A stretch of DNA of 64,000 nt from Cyanoderma ruficeps. Taxonomy: Eukaryota; Chordata; Aves; Passeriformes; Timaliidae. The DNA lies in NCBI GenBank assembly GCA_008694505.1, contig VZDJ01000623.1, positions 2,662,442 to 2,726,441 of the forward strand, given 5' to 3'. Under the pieces are notes generated by a model. It was not told where the DNA came from. It ran no database searches and was given only the letters and a program-made list of their open reading frames with translations. Position 1 is the stretch's first letter. The number at the start of each line of letters is the position of its first letter. The position numbers and the translations under genes were made by a program. Below, in pieces: positions 62,401 to 64,000 of the stretch.

Positions 62401-63030
62401 TATGTTAAGGTGTATCTGGAGTAATTTTACTGGCTAATTTTCCTGTCCATAGCCATGTAATTTATGCCATAGACATAAATTTATGCTCTTAAGAGAGAGA
62501 CCCTGAAAAAAAAAATAAATCTTGCAGAGCTTTGTAGGCAAGTCCATTGGATGAGTGTCTCTAATGAATCTTGTATTTTTAATGGAAAGCAATGAAAGGG
62601 ATTCAAGGATTCCTGAGTAACAGCTGAGATGATTTGTGCCCAGAAAACAAATGTGCCTTTTTGCCACTGTTGGAAGGGAACATAACAGGCACTAAAGCTG
62701 AGAACAGGCTGGTTCTGCAGGTGAAGGGAGAAGCACTGGGGAAAAGATGAAAGGAGAGGACTGGGGCAAAGCAGAACAATGGGATTCAGCTGCAGCTTAA
62801 TTGACTCTAGAGACTTTTAGGTCTCATTCCTTGTTCATAAGCTGGAAGAATTCATGGACATGGGTCTTTTACAAGGACAGCTTGTACTGCACCAATACAC
62901 TTTTATCATTTTCAGTGACCACTAAAATGACTGGCAGCTTCAGTGGCAGTGTTTGCCCTGGAGATTGTGTGGTGTCATGACATTTTTGTCTTGCATTGCC
63001 ATGTGGCTGTGAGGAAGGTGGAGGAGCCCT

Positions 63031-63155
63031 CTATATACACATAAGTAGATATAGTGTTTATGTATATATATATAAAATGTATATAAATATATTTGTACTC
63101 ACATATTAAACCCACTATTTATATAGTGATAGGTAGAGATATACAGCGATAAATA
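63031..63155. repeat. TATA-rich low-complexity tract
   Basis: Imperfect TATATA, TATAAATA and GATATA runs over about 120 nt. No promoter function is claimed. Confidence 0.75.
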
Positions 63156-64000
63156 GCACTGTTTTTTTTGCCAAACAGCACATTGTTTGGCTTCAATAAT
63201 GAATGCATAGACAATGACTTGTGCCATTTGGCAAAAACTGTTTAAGAGCACTGTGAATGTTGTTAATTTATTCTGTAGTTTAAATTTCTCTTCGTATTTG
63301 GGTTACATTTAGGGCAAGACAGAAACTATGTGGTGTCCCTGTGCTCAATTAGCTAATCTGGATGAACCCAGACAAATCAGAAGTTAAAAGCACAGTGGTC
63401 CTTCCCTCTCCTCTTGTCCTCCATCTCCACATTACCTCTGCTACAGCAAATCGCTGCTTTCCATCTCTTGTCTAAAACTTGCAGTTTTAGCTTTGGAGGG
63501 TGCCTGTAAAATGTCTACTTAGAGGTCTTCTTGTGTGTTGGCTTTGTGGTCACAGCAGATCTTCCTGAAGTCAGAGGGTAGCACACAAAAGCACAGCTGA
63601 TTCTTTCTTATTTTCTCTTAAATAATTTGCAGCATCTCGACCTTGCTGTAAAATTCTGCCTTGGATTTCTACAGCTTGGAAGTTTTCCTGTGTGAGTCGA
63701 GGGAAGCCCCTACTACTCAGCAGCAGCTGGAACAGCAGCATTTTACTCACCTTACACTCAGGTTTCAAACATCATTATAAAGTTATAAGGCTGTGAAGGA
63801 ACAGGTTGCAACCCCACAACAGAAGAGGAAGGGGCTGAACACATCCCACAGGACAGTTCCCATCTTCTGCCAGCTCAGTTGTTTGCAGGGATGTGCTGTG
63901 AATTTATTTAATGAAACGATACAGGTTAAAAATAGTTCTCTAAAAAGGAGGTGGGGGAAGGGGAGAAGTACAGAATACAAGAAGTTTTGTTTCTTTTCAG

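Overview
This is vertebrate nuclear DNA, most likely from a bird. It carries two spliced genes with GT-AG introns. The protein-coding content is sparse and the genome around it is AT-rich. Every recognisable dispersed repeat except one is a 5'-truncated CR1 LINE, the typical avian pattern. The species cannot be fixed from the sequence. GT-rich and A/C-rich simple tracts inside introns would suit a songbird, but that is a weak guess.

Positions 1-23141 hold the 3' two thirds of CDC123 on the + strand: nine coding exons, the first cut by the window edge, encoding the last 240 or so of about 336 residues. CDC123 is the ATP-grasp chaperone that helps assemble translation initiation factor eIF2. 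All splice junctions could be set by reading frame and by match to the known protein. The introns contain CR1 pieces, including one element nested in another, and simple repeats.

Positions 23142 to about 50900 are intergenic, roughly 28 kb with no recognisable gene. They hold three long CR1 copies (about 27737, 29481 and 45512), a probable ancient MIR SINE (about 41928), an (AT)n microsatellite with an N gap, several short tandem duplications, two CTCF-like motifs, and patches that look like conserved non-coding elements. The corresponding human interval between CDC123 and CAMK1D is a known type 2 diabetes association locus, so these non-coding patches are the most useful place to look for regulatory function.

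Positions from about 50925 to 52420 form a CpG island that contains the promoter, 5' UTR and first coding exon of CAMK1D (Ca2+/calmodulin-dependent protein kinase I delta), also on the + strand. The island has unusual long purine and pyrimidine tracts and a strong G-quadruplex candidate. The rest of the window, 52254-64000, is the start of CAMK1D intron 1, without further coding exons that I can recognise.

The two genes lie in the same order and orientation as in human (CDC123 then CAMK1D), which supports both calls. I found no evidence of a prokaryotic-type system, CRISPR array, tRNA or rRNA gene, or intact mobile element.
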